DNA of 64,000 nt from Mactromeris polynyma (taxonomy: Eukaryota; Mollusca; Bivalvia; Venerida; Mactridae), in assembly GCA_032209605.1 (NCBI GenBank), contig JASFXZ010000003.1, forward strand, positions 35,366,762-35,430,761, written 5' to 3'. Positions 25,601 through 37,600 of the stretch are shown in pieces. Every line of letters starts with the position of its first letter. Positions within the stretch are counted from its first letter, which is position 1. Both the position numbers and the translations under genes were made by a program. The notes below the pieces were generated by a model that saw only the letters and a program-made list of their open reading frames with translations, was not told where the DNA came from and made no database searches.

Positions 25601-28600
25601 CACTAAGCAGTATTTGCAGAGCGGTGATAACCGATTAATAATCGATGGTTGAATGGTTTCCCAAACAGATTACGGACCATGATATATCAGATCAATTGCC
25701 AATACTAGTAAAAACTATTCTGTTTCTCTCTGAACTGTGCAGAAATTAATGTTGAATGTTAGTTAGCATGTTGATTGTATCTATCTTCACTGACCAACAG
25801 CTCTGGGTCAGACAGACTGTTCCATGTAAACCATTGCTTTTCCAAATTAACCCAGGATAAGCTTATAGGATTCAAAGTTTACCTGCCTGCTAGAAACCAC
25901 AGCTTCTATTTATCTTCATATTTTTTTGAAAGGCTCGAGTATATAGTACCTCACGTTATTGATCCAAACTATTGCAGTAACATTGATAACTTACTAAGTG
26001 ATAAGGTTGTGTTTATGTATTCATCATTTGCTCTTAATTGAGTATATTAATAGGGCTGCTACGATACATGTGTCTCTCTGTTGGGTTTGGTTTCAATTAC
26101 TACCCTTTTGGTTATTCGGTTATTCAGTTCGATTAAATTATTACAAATGTATATGAAATTCTCAATAACTGATAGTTTAATTACTTGCAATGACCAGACA
26201 TGAACATTTGACTAGATAAGTAGAATTCGAACAATATGTTATAATATAGAAATAATGTAGAGCAATGATTAGAAATGGAACTTCATGTCCAGTAACAAAA
26301 GTAAACAGTTCCAGTAGCGATGTACCTAAATGATAATGAGTAGAAACTTATGAGTTCTCTGACAAGAATATTCCTTCAGGCATAACAGCGTCATCTGACG
26401 TACAGAATATTCCTAAAACAGTAACGAAGCATGAACCATGAGAAAAAATAACGGAAAATAACTGAAATTTAGTTTAGTAATCATCGCTTAATTATGTCAC
26501 TGTTGTTGATATTGTGGCCGTGGCGTAAAACTGTCGTAACTGTTTCCTTAACAAACAGAGTTGCAATTGTTTTCTGTCAAGCTCTGGATATCTTACCATT
26601 GATTTCTGTGTTTGACTATATTGTATGTATTGTTACATAGTACATTTTAGGGGTGTCACGATATACCAGTATATTGCAATATGCAGCCAAAATGAACAGT
26701 ATTGTACCCAAATATGAAATGAACATGCCGGTGTTTTATGATGCATTTTTCCTGCTGTCTGCTAGAAAGTTACTGGCTAGAGACTAAAAAATTGGAATTA
26801 TCGAATCATGAAACCTTATGTTAGTCAACAACTGAAATGATATTGACAACTGTTCAGTTTTATATTATTCTTATGATCATTAAAACCATGTGGCCTGTAT
26901 TTAATTTGTAGTAAAAAAAATTCATTTAGATTTGTTTTAGCTTATGCACATTTATTTTGCAACATATTTGAAGAGTCTGGAGTTGAATAAAAGTGTCCCA
27001 GTAAGATAAATGTCTTCCTCAATGGCTTACGTTAATGATCCAATCTATTGCGGAACATATTGCGATACGTCGTTCAAATATTACAATATATTGTGGTATG
27101 CTTCCTGCGTATCGGGTCACCCCTAGTACATTTGTAACTTGTACTGTTATGTTTATATGATCTTGAGTAGTCTTACATCTTATATGATTATATCAGCTAT
27201 TTTCATTCATGTTTTCAATAATTGCTATATTGGGTACTTGTTAGTTTTTGAGTGTTAATTGTCTATAGATATATAGATATGTTATATCATTTAATCTTGA
27301 TAAAGTAAAGGATTTTAATAGTAAAATAGGAAATCTAAGTGGTATGAACACTTGTTGTATGAGCATCCTTTTAAGCCTTTTTTTAGATAAAAGTAATTTG
27401 TTTAGTAATATTACAGTCTATATTTAGTGCAATTAAGTCCCAGTGTGTTTTCTTCTAATTAGTATATTAATAATGTTGTTTTGTCCATATCAGTCACCCA
27501 CAGGTACTTGAAACAAACTGAATGTTCTATATGGCCTAATTTTCTAAGTATTCTTATTATAGTAAATAGGCCATATAGAACATTAAAAATAGTTTGTTTC
27601 AAGTACCTGTGTCAGACACCTACACATGCTATGCTGGTTGTAATTAAAATATTGTCACTATTTTCTACTTCCAGGGACAAGTTTGAGTTAATTAATGATC
27701 AAGAGGCCAGGAAAAGTCAGCTGAACTCCGTTGCACATAATCGTAGCAGAGACTCAGCCATTGATGCTGATTTGCAAGAATTTGAAACAGAGACCGTCGA
27801 CATTGAACTTGTATGAACTTTGTTTTGTTCTGTTACATATCCCTCCAACAATGTCCTATATCTCTTGTTATATTCCTCTCACGAGTTTTGATCATTGTAG
27901 AGAAGGTCTTGCGAAATCATCATATTTCCTATTCTCTGTGTTTTTTGCCTGTTGCTGCTATGTCAACAGATTCTGTTTTGTATGTATCATTTAATGCTGT
28001 TTAACTGTTTCTCTTTTCACAAAGCAGTAATTTATGTCAGCTCATAAAGCATATGATGTTAATGATATCTGTTGTTACTTTGTAATGTGGCTTTTTTCTA
28101 AGACATTAAATCGTATTACTTTCAATGAAAAGCTGATGTTTCCTGTGATGTTTTTTTCCAGGTGCTTGATTATAAAATATTAATGGTAATGTTAAGTCAT
28201 GCATCCAACTTCTTTGTTCTTGTTAAAGTCAAGGTCTAGTAACCTGATATGATACTTCATACCACTCTAAACTAATTTTTTAATTTTTTTAAAAAGTTTT
28301 CCAAGAAGATAGGTGAACAAATACTTTTTGTTTACATTGAGAAATTCATTTCAATTTTGTATTTTTTGTCATTTCTACCTACTTCCATATGCTAGTGTTG
28401 TTGAAAATAATCATGATAGCCTTGTGTGCTAATGCATCTATCAAACCATAAGAGTGGTTGTAGTCATGCTCTTGAAATAGATACACCCAATTCCATTGAA
28501 AATATTTCAAATCAAAACGTCCGGAACAGCAAGACAAAAATGACATACAAAAGGGTTATATCACTTCCAAAACAAATGAGTTCCTGTACAGCAAGACAAA

Positions 28601-31600
28601 AATGACATATAAAAGGGTTATATCACTTCCAAAACAAATGAGTTCCTGTAAGCAATTTGTCAACAGAATGGTGATGACCTTCCGTATTCTTTTAACCTGC
28701 CTGTTGTTTTGTCAGCAAGCTTGATAGTCCACTTGCTGTGTTCAGTCTGTTGGGGTCATGTCTCTGATCTTGAGGTCATGTGATTGAGTCTCTGGCAAGG
28801 TCTATGTCCTTTTGTCTGTAGTGATTTAAAAGAAGATAACACATGTGAAGTCACTCGCCCTTCACGTCTTGTACATGTCGGCAAGTTGCTTGTGGAAGAA
28901 CATACCCGAGACTCTGGTTAAGTCAGTTGATCGCTATACATAACTGGGATTATATGTAAAAATTGACGTTTTGTTCAACCAAACGTGTATAAACTTGAGT
29001 TTCTGAGATAAGAATACGGAAATTTTGAAGTAAAGGGAATCTCTTTTATTTAAAAAACTTGATATTCTGATAGATCTTTTTAACATTTCAGACTGGGTTA
29101 AATAAAGAAGATATTGGTTTTGATATTGTTGGAGGGAAAGATGATCCACAGTACCCTAATGATAATTCTATTTTTGTCAGTCATGTTACCAAAGGAAGTC
29201 GTGCTGATGGTAAACTCAAGTAAGTAGTTGATACAATGCCAATATGAATCAATTAGTTGTTGCTAAGCATTTGTCTAGTATTATAATTATCCATGTATCA
29301 TGTATTCCTTACCAAAATACAGTAAAACCGCAATAAATATTGAGGTTGAAATAAGAGCAAAACAATGAAAATGGACTTGAATTTATTTTCTTAATTTTGA
29401 GGTGGTCATTAGGTGAGGTTTTACTGTAATTATTATTATGATATTATTTGTAAAATATCCAAATTGGCGAAAATTATGATGAGATGGGACCACTGAGAAT
29501 GTTCATTTGATCGATTTGCATTTCATTATAATTAAATGTATTCATAGCATTGTCAATGTTTTATAGATTAAATGATCAAATTGTTCGTATCAACAACAAA
29601 GATGTTACCAATGTTGACAAAAGATACGCCCAAGGTCTCCTATGTAACCGAACTGGAATATCCATAATGGTACGTTTTTTTTGTTTATATTGTTCTGTAT
29701 ATAAGATGGTGTTATCAATCTGTTGTATCATTATAATATCTCTAATTTCATTCACTTATTCCATTGTAGGAATTTAAGTGACTTACATTGATTCCATGTA
29801 CTAAATTATGAAATACAATCTCTGATGAATACAAGTATTGATTTGATAATTTTAAATAGTGAAATGTTATACAGTCAGACCTCGTTTATCCAAATACTTA
29901 ATATCATCCAAAATAAATATCCAGTCCTGATGTATCTTCCTATTAGGCATGTCTAATTGAAATGGTCTATTCGAAAACGCGTGTTATTCGAAATAAAATT
30001 TTGGACCCTATCAGTTCAAATGAATGAGGACTGTCTTGTACTTAATTACAAAATGGCAGAAGTATAAATGTAGGTGTAATAAAGATATGTTGAGTCTCTG
30101 TATGGATTATTGATAGTTTTTGAGTGTAGATGTTTCCTATGTTGTAAATAAGTATAACGTATCATGTTTACAGCAAGTTCTCCGAAGGAGGAAAATATCC
30201 CCGTCTAACAGTAGATCATGGCAAGCTATACAACTAAGCATTCCACCAGGAAAAGGTAACTGTTCTTGCATCAACATACATTTATTCGTACTTTTGTTGA
30301 TCTGTCTGTATACTTGATCATTTCAGTGACATATAAGTGTTTGTATGCCAATGGCATACATAGTGTTATTACTTGGCCCTGCATGATTGTGTTACTACCT
30401 ATACTTACTGCCAACAGTTTGAATGAATATATATTGTGCCAAATTAGTTCCTCTTATATTAATTGCCATTATTTATTGATATACATAATATATGTTAGAT
30501 GCATGACTTGCAATGACATAATTATCTTTGCATAATGAGTTCTGAAATAGGACAATGAATTCCTTTACTGTAGTTTAATAGTCAGACTTGGATTCAGTGC
30601 TTAACAATTGCTTGTACTTGCAACAACTCAGTTTGTTTACGTTTCAAACGAAGTTAATGCATGCTTTGTTGCAACTTTATTTCGATGCCTACTGGCATGG
30701 CCATGTCATAATCATTCAAGACAATACTGAATGATTGTGGAATTTATATATCTTGTATGAATAAAGATATATCGTCAGTGTATTTTATACTTGTATGTTT
30801 GTATTTCAGATATAGGTATACATCTAGAGAATGGTCTGTATGTAACACGTGTCAACCCTGGATCATATTCTGCCAAGGAAGGACTTATTACTGTTGGAGA
30901 CAGAATCATGAGTGTATGACTTTCTGATGACTTTCTGATTATTAAAATAAAGTATAAGCTCAATTATAAGACCACCCTTGAGAACTGGGGCGCGTATCAT
31001 CAAATATTAGCGATGCGATGTCGTAAAATCGCAGATCGCTATCATTTGCTAGTTCATTTGCGATTACCACTATTTGCGTTTCATCATCACCATCGCAATT
31101 ATACTATCGTCAATTAAAGCCGATCACAAAGTTCCTTTTCACCACTAAGAATCAAAAGGCGCGCAGCCTGTAGAATGACCTCACAAAGTTCACCTGTTAT
31201 GGCATTCTGTCAAACAGACATGTCGAGAAGCTCGCATTGGACACTTGTTGAGCTTTCAAGCACTCCTCTGACATTACAGAGAAATACAAAAAAGGCTGTG
31301 TTAACGGCTGCTTTTCACAGGATGGCTCCTCAACTCCCCGCCGATCTACGTCATCTCCCGCGTTTTTTGCATAGATTAAACCCACATGAACCGTTCTGTG
31401 ACTAAGAATGGATTCCAAGGTTACTCCAATTTTGTAAACAAATGTTATTTGTGAAAGCTCTCCTTTTGCAAAAATATGCATGCAAGTTATTCGCTTATTG
31501 TTTACTTTTAACACTTATCGTTATTATGATAACATGTATGTCGGTCATTTTTTGCGATGAATACAGTGGTTTGCTAGTGGAAGAACCTAGTCGCTAATAT

Positions 31601-34600
31601 TTGCGATTTTATACAGGCTAACAGGTGCCCTAGCAACTTTGCGATTTTTAATGAAACATGATTTGCGAAATATTTGTCTGCGATTTTGAGATTATCAGCT
31701 GCGATTTGCGATGCGTCGTTGATGAAACGCCCCCCTGATCTTGAGGTGGTCCTAATATTGAGGTCAAATAAAGAGCAAAATAGTGAAAATGGACTTGAAA
31801 ATTGTGTTCTTAATTTTGAGGTGGTCTTATTATTGAGGTGGTCATTAAGTGAGGTATTACTGTAGTGAAACATACTTGTGTTTGAAGATATTGTATCTTA
31901 GTTGAAGTAATTATTTTGTAGAAAAATATTCAGTTTTCTGCTCTGTATGGTGACATTTGAATTTTTAAAGAGAAGTTTAGTCCACTTTCTTTGGTGTAAA
32001 ATCACACCTTTGAAATAATATTCAAATATTATTGTTCAATTATCACAATGACATTTTAGTCTCATTGTCTGACAACTGGCCAAATGGCAGTTCAGTTGTT
32101 TGATCCTAAGAATGTATGAAAATCAAATAAGGTACTGGAGTTTTCTTTCATTAGTTTAGAGGAAAAGCATTTTATTTTGGAATCAAAAGTAAAGATGTTT
32201 TGGGTACTTACTACTGTATAAATTGATAAATTTATTTTTGCCAGTTGAATTCAAATGTTTAAAAAATAAATTATCTGGAATGATTTGGCATATATGTGTT
32301 CTATATTGCAGGTGAATGGAAGAAGTGTAGAAAACATGAGCCCTGAAGATTTACAGAAAGTGTTATACCAATGTGGTGGTGAGACTATAATGTTAGATGT
32401 ATGGAGACAGACTACACCGCTTAGTTCAGCTGGGTCGTCACCAGTTCCTATTGTAGCAAATGTACAAGAACATCTACTAAATAGTTCACCTATAAAAACA
32501 GATTCTTCTAAACGATGGGAATCTACGAGTGAAAGCAGCAAGGGAAGCTTGAAAAACATAAAGAGCAGTGGTTCACAGACTGATAGCCTGGATAGTCCTG
32601 GACTTACAAGGAGAACTAAGGATAGAAAACATACGGATAAGGACTTGGATCACAAAGGAAGACATAGTGGACATATTTATGATAAAGCTTTAGAAACAGT
32701 GAATAAAATATTCCGTCCAAGGCATAAAAGTTCGGAGAGAAGTGAAACTGATAAGGGCACATTGACTTTAAGTAGACCTCGGACTATGATTGAGGGTTCT
32801 AGGGAGAATGGGGACTTGGTTGAGTTCTCTTTTCCACAACATCGTCGTGACAATTCTGGGTCTTCAAACACAAATAGGAGTAGTGGTAGAAGTCGTGACA
32901 TTGATCTAGAATTAAGTGGTACTGGCACATGGCCAAAGTGTATGAAAAACCCAAACTCTAGTAATAATGGTACTGTGATACAGAAATACCACCCGAAACG
33001 TCCTACAATTGATGCTGTGATAAATCATCCAGGGGAGACAATTCCTACAGCTCGTGTACCCCCATTGCCTCCAGAGAGAAATGTTTCATCATTCGCAGCT
33101 GCTCGCCATACACCACAAAATTCAGACTCTACTATAACATACAGTCATCCACCTTCGCCATCATTGTCTCCGCAACCAAGCAATTCCAGTTCATATAATC
33201 CAAAGTCACCAAATTCTAGAAGGTCATTTAATCATGAATCGTCAGACTCCCAGACGTCACTTAGTCAGAGTTTAAGTCTTTCACATTCTCAAGGTAGAAG
33301 TTATATACAACCACAACACACTGGAAGTCATTCTCAGGGTCACCAAGGTCCCCAGCCACTTTCTAACCACAGGTCAGCCAAGGCAAACACCAAAAATCCT
33401 CCAAGAATGATTCCCCATATACCTAGTCAAGTGGCCACTGGTCAGTTCAATCTTGACCCAAAATCCAATAACAACATTGTGGGTCGTCGGCGAAATAACA
33501 GTAGAGATTCCAGAAATCCAAACATGTCTTTGTCACCAACTAGTCAACCATCAAGTCGTATTGACTTCAATCAGTTTAATAGTCGTTCCAATAACACAAC
33601 ACCGGAGCCTTTGAACTCGCCGCCTACACGTTTTACAGATCGACCTCCAGTTGATAGACCGTATCCAAAACCAAATTCCTTACCATACAGGTAATAATGA
33701 ATTTAAGTTTCTTATATACAGTAAAACCTCAACATTAAGACCACCTTTGGGACCATTAAAAACTGGCCTTCTTAATGAGGTGGTCTTAATATCGAGGTCG
33801 AATAAAGAGCAAAACTTGCAGTTGCTCTCTTATAGTTTCATTGCTCTGTATTGATTTTTATACGTTTGGGTATTCTTCTTATTTCTGCTACTAGCATTAT
33901 ATAAGAATATATATATAGTTCATAAGAATTAGAGGTATTTTCTTTTCTTCAGACACGGTTTTGGTACAATTAATTAATGATTAGTTAATTGTTTATACTT
34001 ATATTCTTACATTATTGTTTAGATATGAAGCTGATGAAACATTGACTTGCAATTGTACTTACTGATTGATACAATTGTTGGTAAGTCGCTCATTTGTCGT
34101 GAACCAATTGTTATAATAGCAGCATTATCATTCTCTGTGTTTGTTTTACAGTTTATCGGGAGGTTCCCTACCATTACCATCCCAGCCTGTGATTGCCAGA
34201 AAACACAACAACATTCATCAAGCGACAACAACAGTACACATGCCACCTTTCACTCCTTTACCTGCGTCACCATTCCCTGACAGTAGTATCCAGGAGCTGG
34301 ACCATCTACCCCCGTATCATGTACACCCAGAGTGGAGCTCACCCAGTCCGTCACTGATATCCTCGTCTGTAGATAGCAGCTTTCCTTCTACCCCAGCGGA
34401 GAATCAGTACTTGTTCCCGGGATCGTCCCCCAGTGGGCGTGGTGTTGATCATGATATGAATGTATACAACAGACATGGTGTGGAAAGGTTTAGACTAGTG
34501 TCCACACCTAGTATTCATACTAATGATACATCAGGATCTGTTGAAGTTGATATGCATCATAGTAAGTGGCTTATAAGTTTTTCTTGACTATTTCTCGAGT

Positions 34601-37600
34601 ACTCAAAGTTGACTCAACTTGTTAAATGTGTTTATTTGTTGCCATTTGTGACATATTTGTTTATAATTGAACAAACATGGAATTTTAAACTGTGTCCTTG
34701 TTTTAAAATTTAGCAAAAATACATTTACAAGTCTAAATCTTACATTTTTTTGGTTCAGATTTTTATGAAAAAGTTTAGTGGCAAATATTCATGAAAGAAT
34801 GTTCAGTTAACGCCTGATAATCTTGTCTTTGTCAATCCCTTTTCCATGTTATTATATGACAGAGGTATTTTAAGCACAATGTCGACAGGTATCATAAAGA
34901 GCAGATTGGTCATTAAATATTTTGACAATTTTCATATTCATTTACATCAATCAGGATGTGGTTTGTTATCTTTCATTGACTGGATAATGATGTTCTTAAA
35001 ACTAATTCAAGGAAATAATCACGTGATTTTGAATCAATATTTGAGCACTTCTTTGACAAAACCTGTATAAATGACACTGGTTATGACTTTGAGTATTTCT
35101 CTATGAAAGGTTTGACGTCGCAAACTAAGAGCTGTTGTTTAAGAGGTTTGGTGGCTTAATTGTGATTTAATGTACTTTTTAGTAAAGCAAGTCTGATGTG
35201 ACATCATTTTGTAGTTTACTTTTGTATTTTGTTCTTAATATTGGAATCACTATGAAAGAAGAGAGCAGGTGTCCGGTTTTAATTAACATGTATTTTGGCA
35301 TTAAATGAAAGCTCAAAAATATTTCTGTTAGAAAATGTAAAAAAAGAAAAATGGACTTTTTGGTCAGTAATACAGGTTTTGCCATGGAACAGCTAAAATA
35401 TTGTAAAAGTATACTTTGTGTGTTTAAGGAATTTGTTTACATTTGTCTATGCGTGTTTCAGTATCAGGACGAAGCAGTCCATGTTCACCATTCCCAGATA
35501 TCAGTATTCAAAATATGTTACCATCTCCATCACCTCATGCTGACAACATTCCATACAGAAAACAGTGAGTATTGACAAAGTTATACATGTGCTGCTAATT
35601 GATACATTGTATGATACATATTCATTTACTCTGAAATATTGTCACTTTGATGATGTATATATGTATAGACTCTTATTTCAATTGAGAATGCTCCATGGAC
35701 TCTGCACCTCATCGTGACATATGTACTTACTGGTATATATTTGTGAAATTGTTTTTGTGCCCCCACAACTGTATCTGGGGGCACTTAGATTTACTCCTCT
35801 TTGTCCGTCAGTCCATCTATCCATCCATCCCACAAAACTTGTTTTGTTCATATCTCAAAAGTCTTTGACCTAGACTTAACAAAACTTATAGTAATATTAG
35901 TCAAGACATGTAATTGCGCACTTTGTTTTACGATTGCATTTATTTAGTAAAAGTAGACTTACACGTCTTGATTGAGAAAAGTGGGGGCACCTGTGTCCTA
36001 TTTTACACATTTCTAGTTTTGCATTTGATTATCATACCAGCACATACATATATTTACAGAAAAATACATGATGCAATTTCAATGAAACTTCATACACATG
36101 ATCACCGTGATGTGTAGAGATGTAAATGACTTATTTTTTAGGGTCAGTCCCATCAGTAAAGTAAAGTAAAGGACCCTGATTTCCTACGATAATGTGTTAT
36201 TGCTGGGTATTGAATCACATTTGGTGATTGCTCTAGTTGTATATGGAAATTCAAATAGACTATAAATTAGTGAATCAATATGTGGACATTGTTTATATGA
36301 AGCGTAAACTGAATTTACTACATTGTATTTTGACTATTTTTTGTAGTTCATGTACATGTACGAGGGTTGTCCCTTGTATATATGCTGAGGCTATTGACTG
36401 TTCAAAGGATTTGCATGGCCAGACTTATTTTTTTTGTATACACTGTATAATGTGATATATTGAGTACATTTTTTTTGCAGACCAAAACCTGGTGACACCA
36501 GAAAGATAAATATTGAAAAAACGTCCAACCTTGTTGGTTTCAAAATGGAAATGGGTCCAAGTGGTGGTATCTTTGTATCATCTGTGAATGAGAACAGTCT
36601 TGCTGCACAGGCAGGCCTTGTTATAGGGGACCAAATACTAGAGGTGAGGACAGATCTGTCAGACTTGTTCTATATTTTATGACATAATATGAGTGTTAAT
36701 AACACATGTAATATTTTCAATAATTCCCTAATGAAAAAACAACTCATGTGCGTGTGACGTCACAACAAAACAAGCATAACATAGGCGCGCTCAAATGATG
36801 TTGAAGTAATGTTTTGGAGAAAATCAGCCGTTTCTGCTGTTATGATATAAATAGAATCTTATATGAGTGGTCATTATTTATTGGATTCATTAAACAAGTC
36901 TTCTAAAATGATAAAAATGAGGCTTTGTATTAATCTTTTCTCTTCAAGATTTGCATATATCACCTGTTGTAAAATCACATACTATGCCAAAGTTAGAAAA
37001 ATTTCATACTCCAGAAAAAAATAATAAAGAGAAATTATGCTTTGTGCTCCAGTGTGAACATGAAATTGCTGATGTATTGTGATTTTTAGTGAAAAAATAG
37101 TATCTTTTCTTTCAATATGAAATTTGGAAGAGACACTCAAATTGGTTTTATTGTTTGAAAGAACAGTAAGATATTGTTGAATAATATAAACCTGAGAAGT
37201 TTCTATCTTTGCTCTATCTGATTAGTCTTTATCTTGTTATTAAATGAGTCCTAAATTACATTTTATTATTGAAATTATGTTGTAATATTCTTTACAGATT
37301 TGTGCAATAAATATGAGGAATGCGACCTATGACCTTGCAGCTCGTGTATTACAACAGTGTGGAAATAACTTGACTATGCTTGTACAGTTTAATCCAGAAA
37401 GTGAGTATTTGTATTGCCTTTATTTTCACATTATTATCATGCTTTTGACTTCTGTGACCTTGGTGATTAATTACAGACGCCACAACGTCTCGGATGAAGA
37501 GATATACTTGTGATACTTATGTCACACCCTTGATACAATTTGAGTTTTTCTTTTGTCATCCTCTGTCTGTGGTCAACTTACTAATACATGTAAGTGGGGT

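Larger units (their letters stand above)
24024..27674 (+). other. DLG5: DLG5 intron with transposon remnants
   Basis: 3.6-kb intron between visible exons 4 and 5. Contains a transposase-like fragment (25,490), a hAT element (26,648) and a foldback (27,499). A minus-strand open frame of 139 codons at 24,421-24,840 has random AT-driven composition and is not called. Nothing else supported. Confidence 0.8.
27811..29091 (+). other. DLG5: DLG5 intron before PDZ1
   Basis: 1.3-kb intron. Apart from the 62-bp duplication and the SINE fragment nothing is supported; the open frames at 27,731-28,004 read out of the exon in other frames. Confidence 0.75.

Noticed and set aside
31175..31405. 76-codon frame inside the nested transposon
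   Set aside because: No transposase motif, and the antisense strand is equally open.
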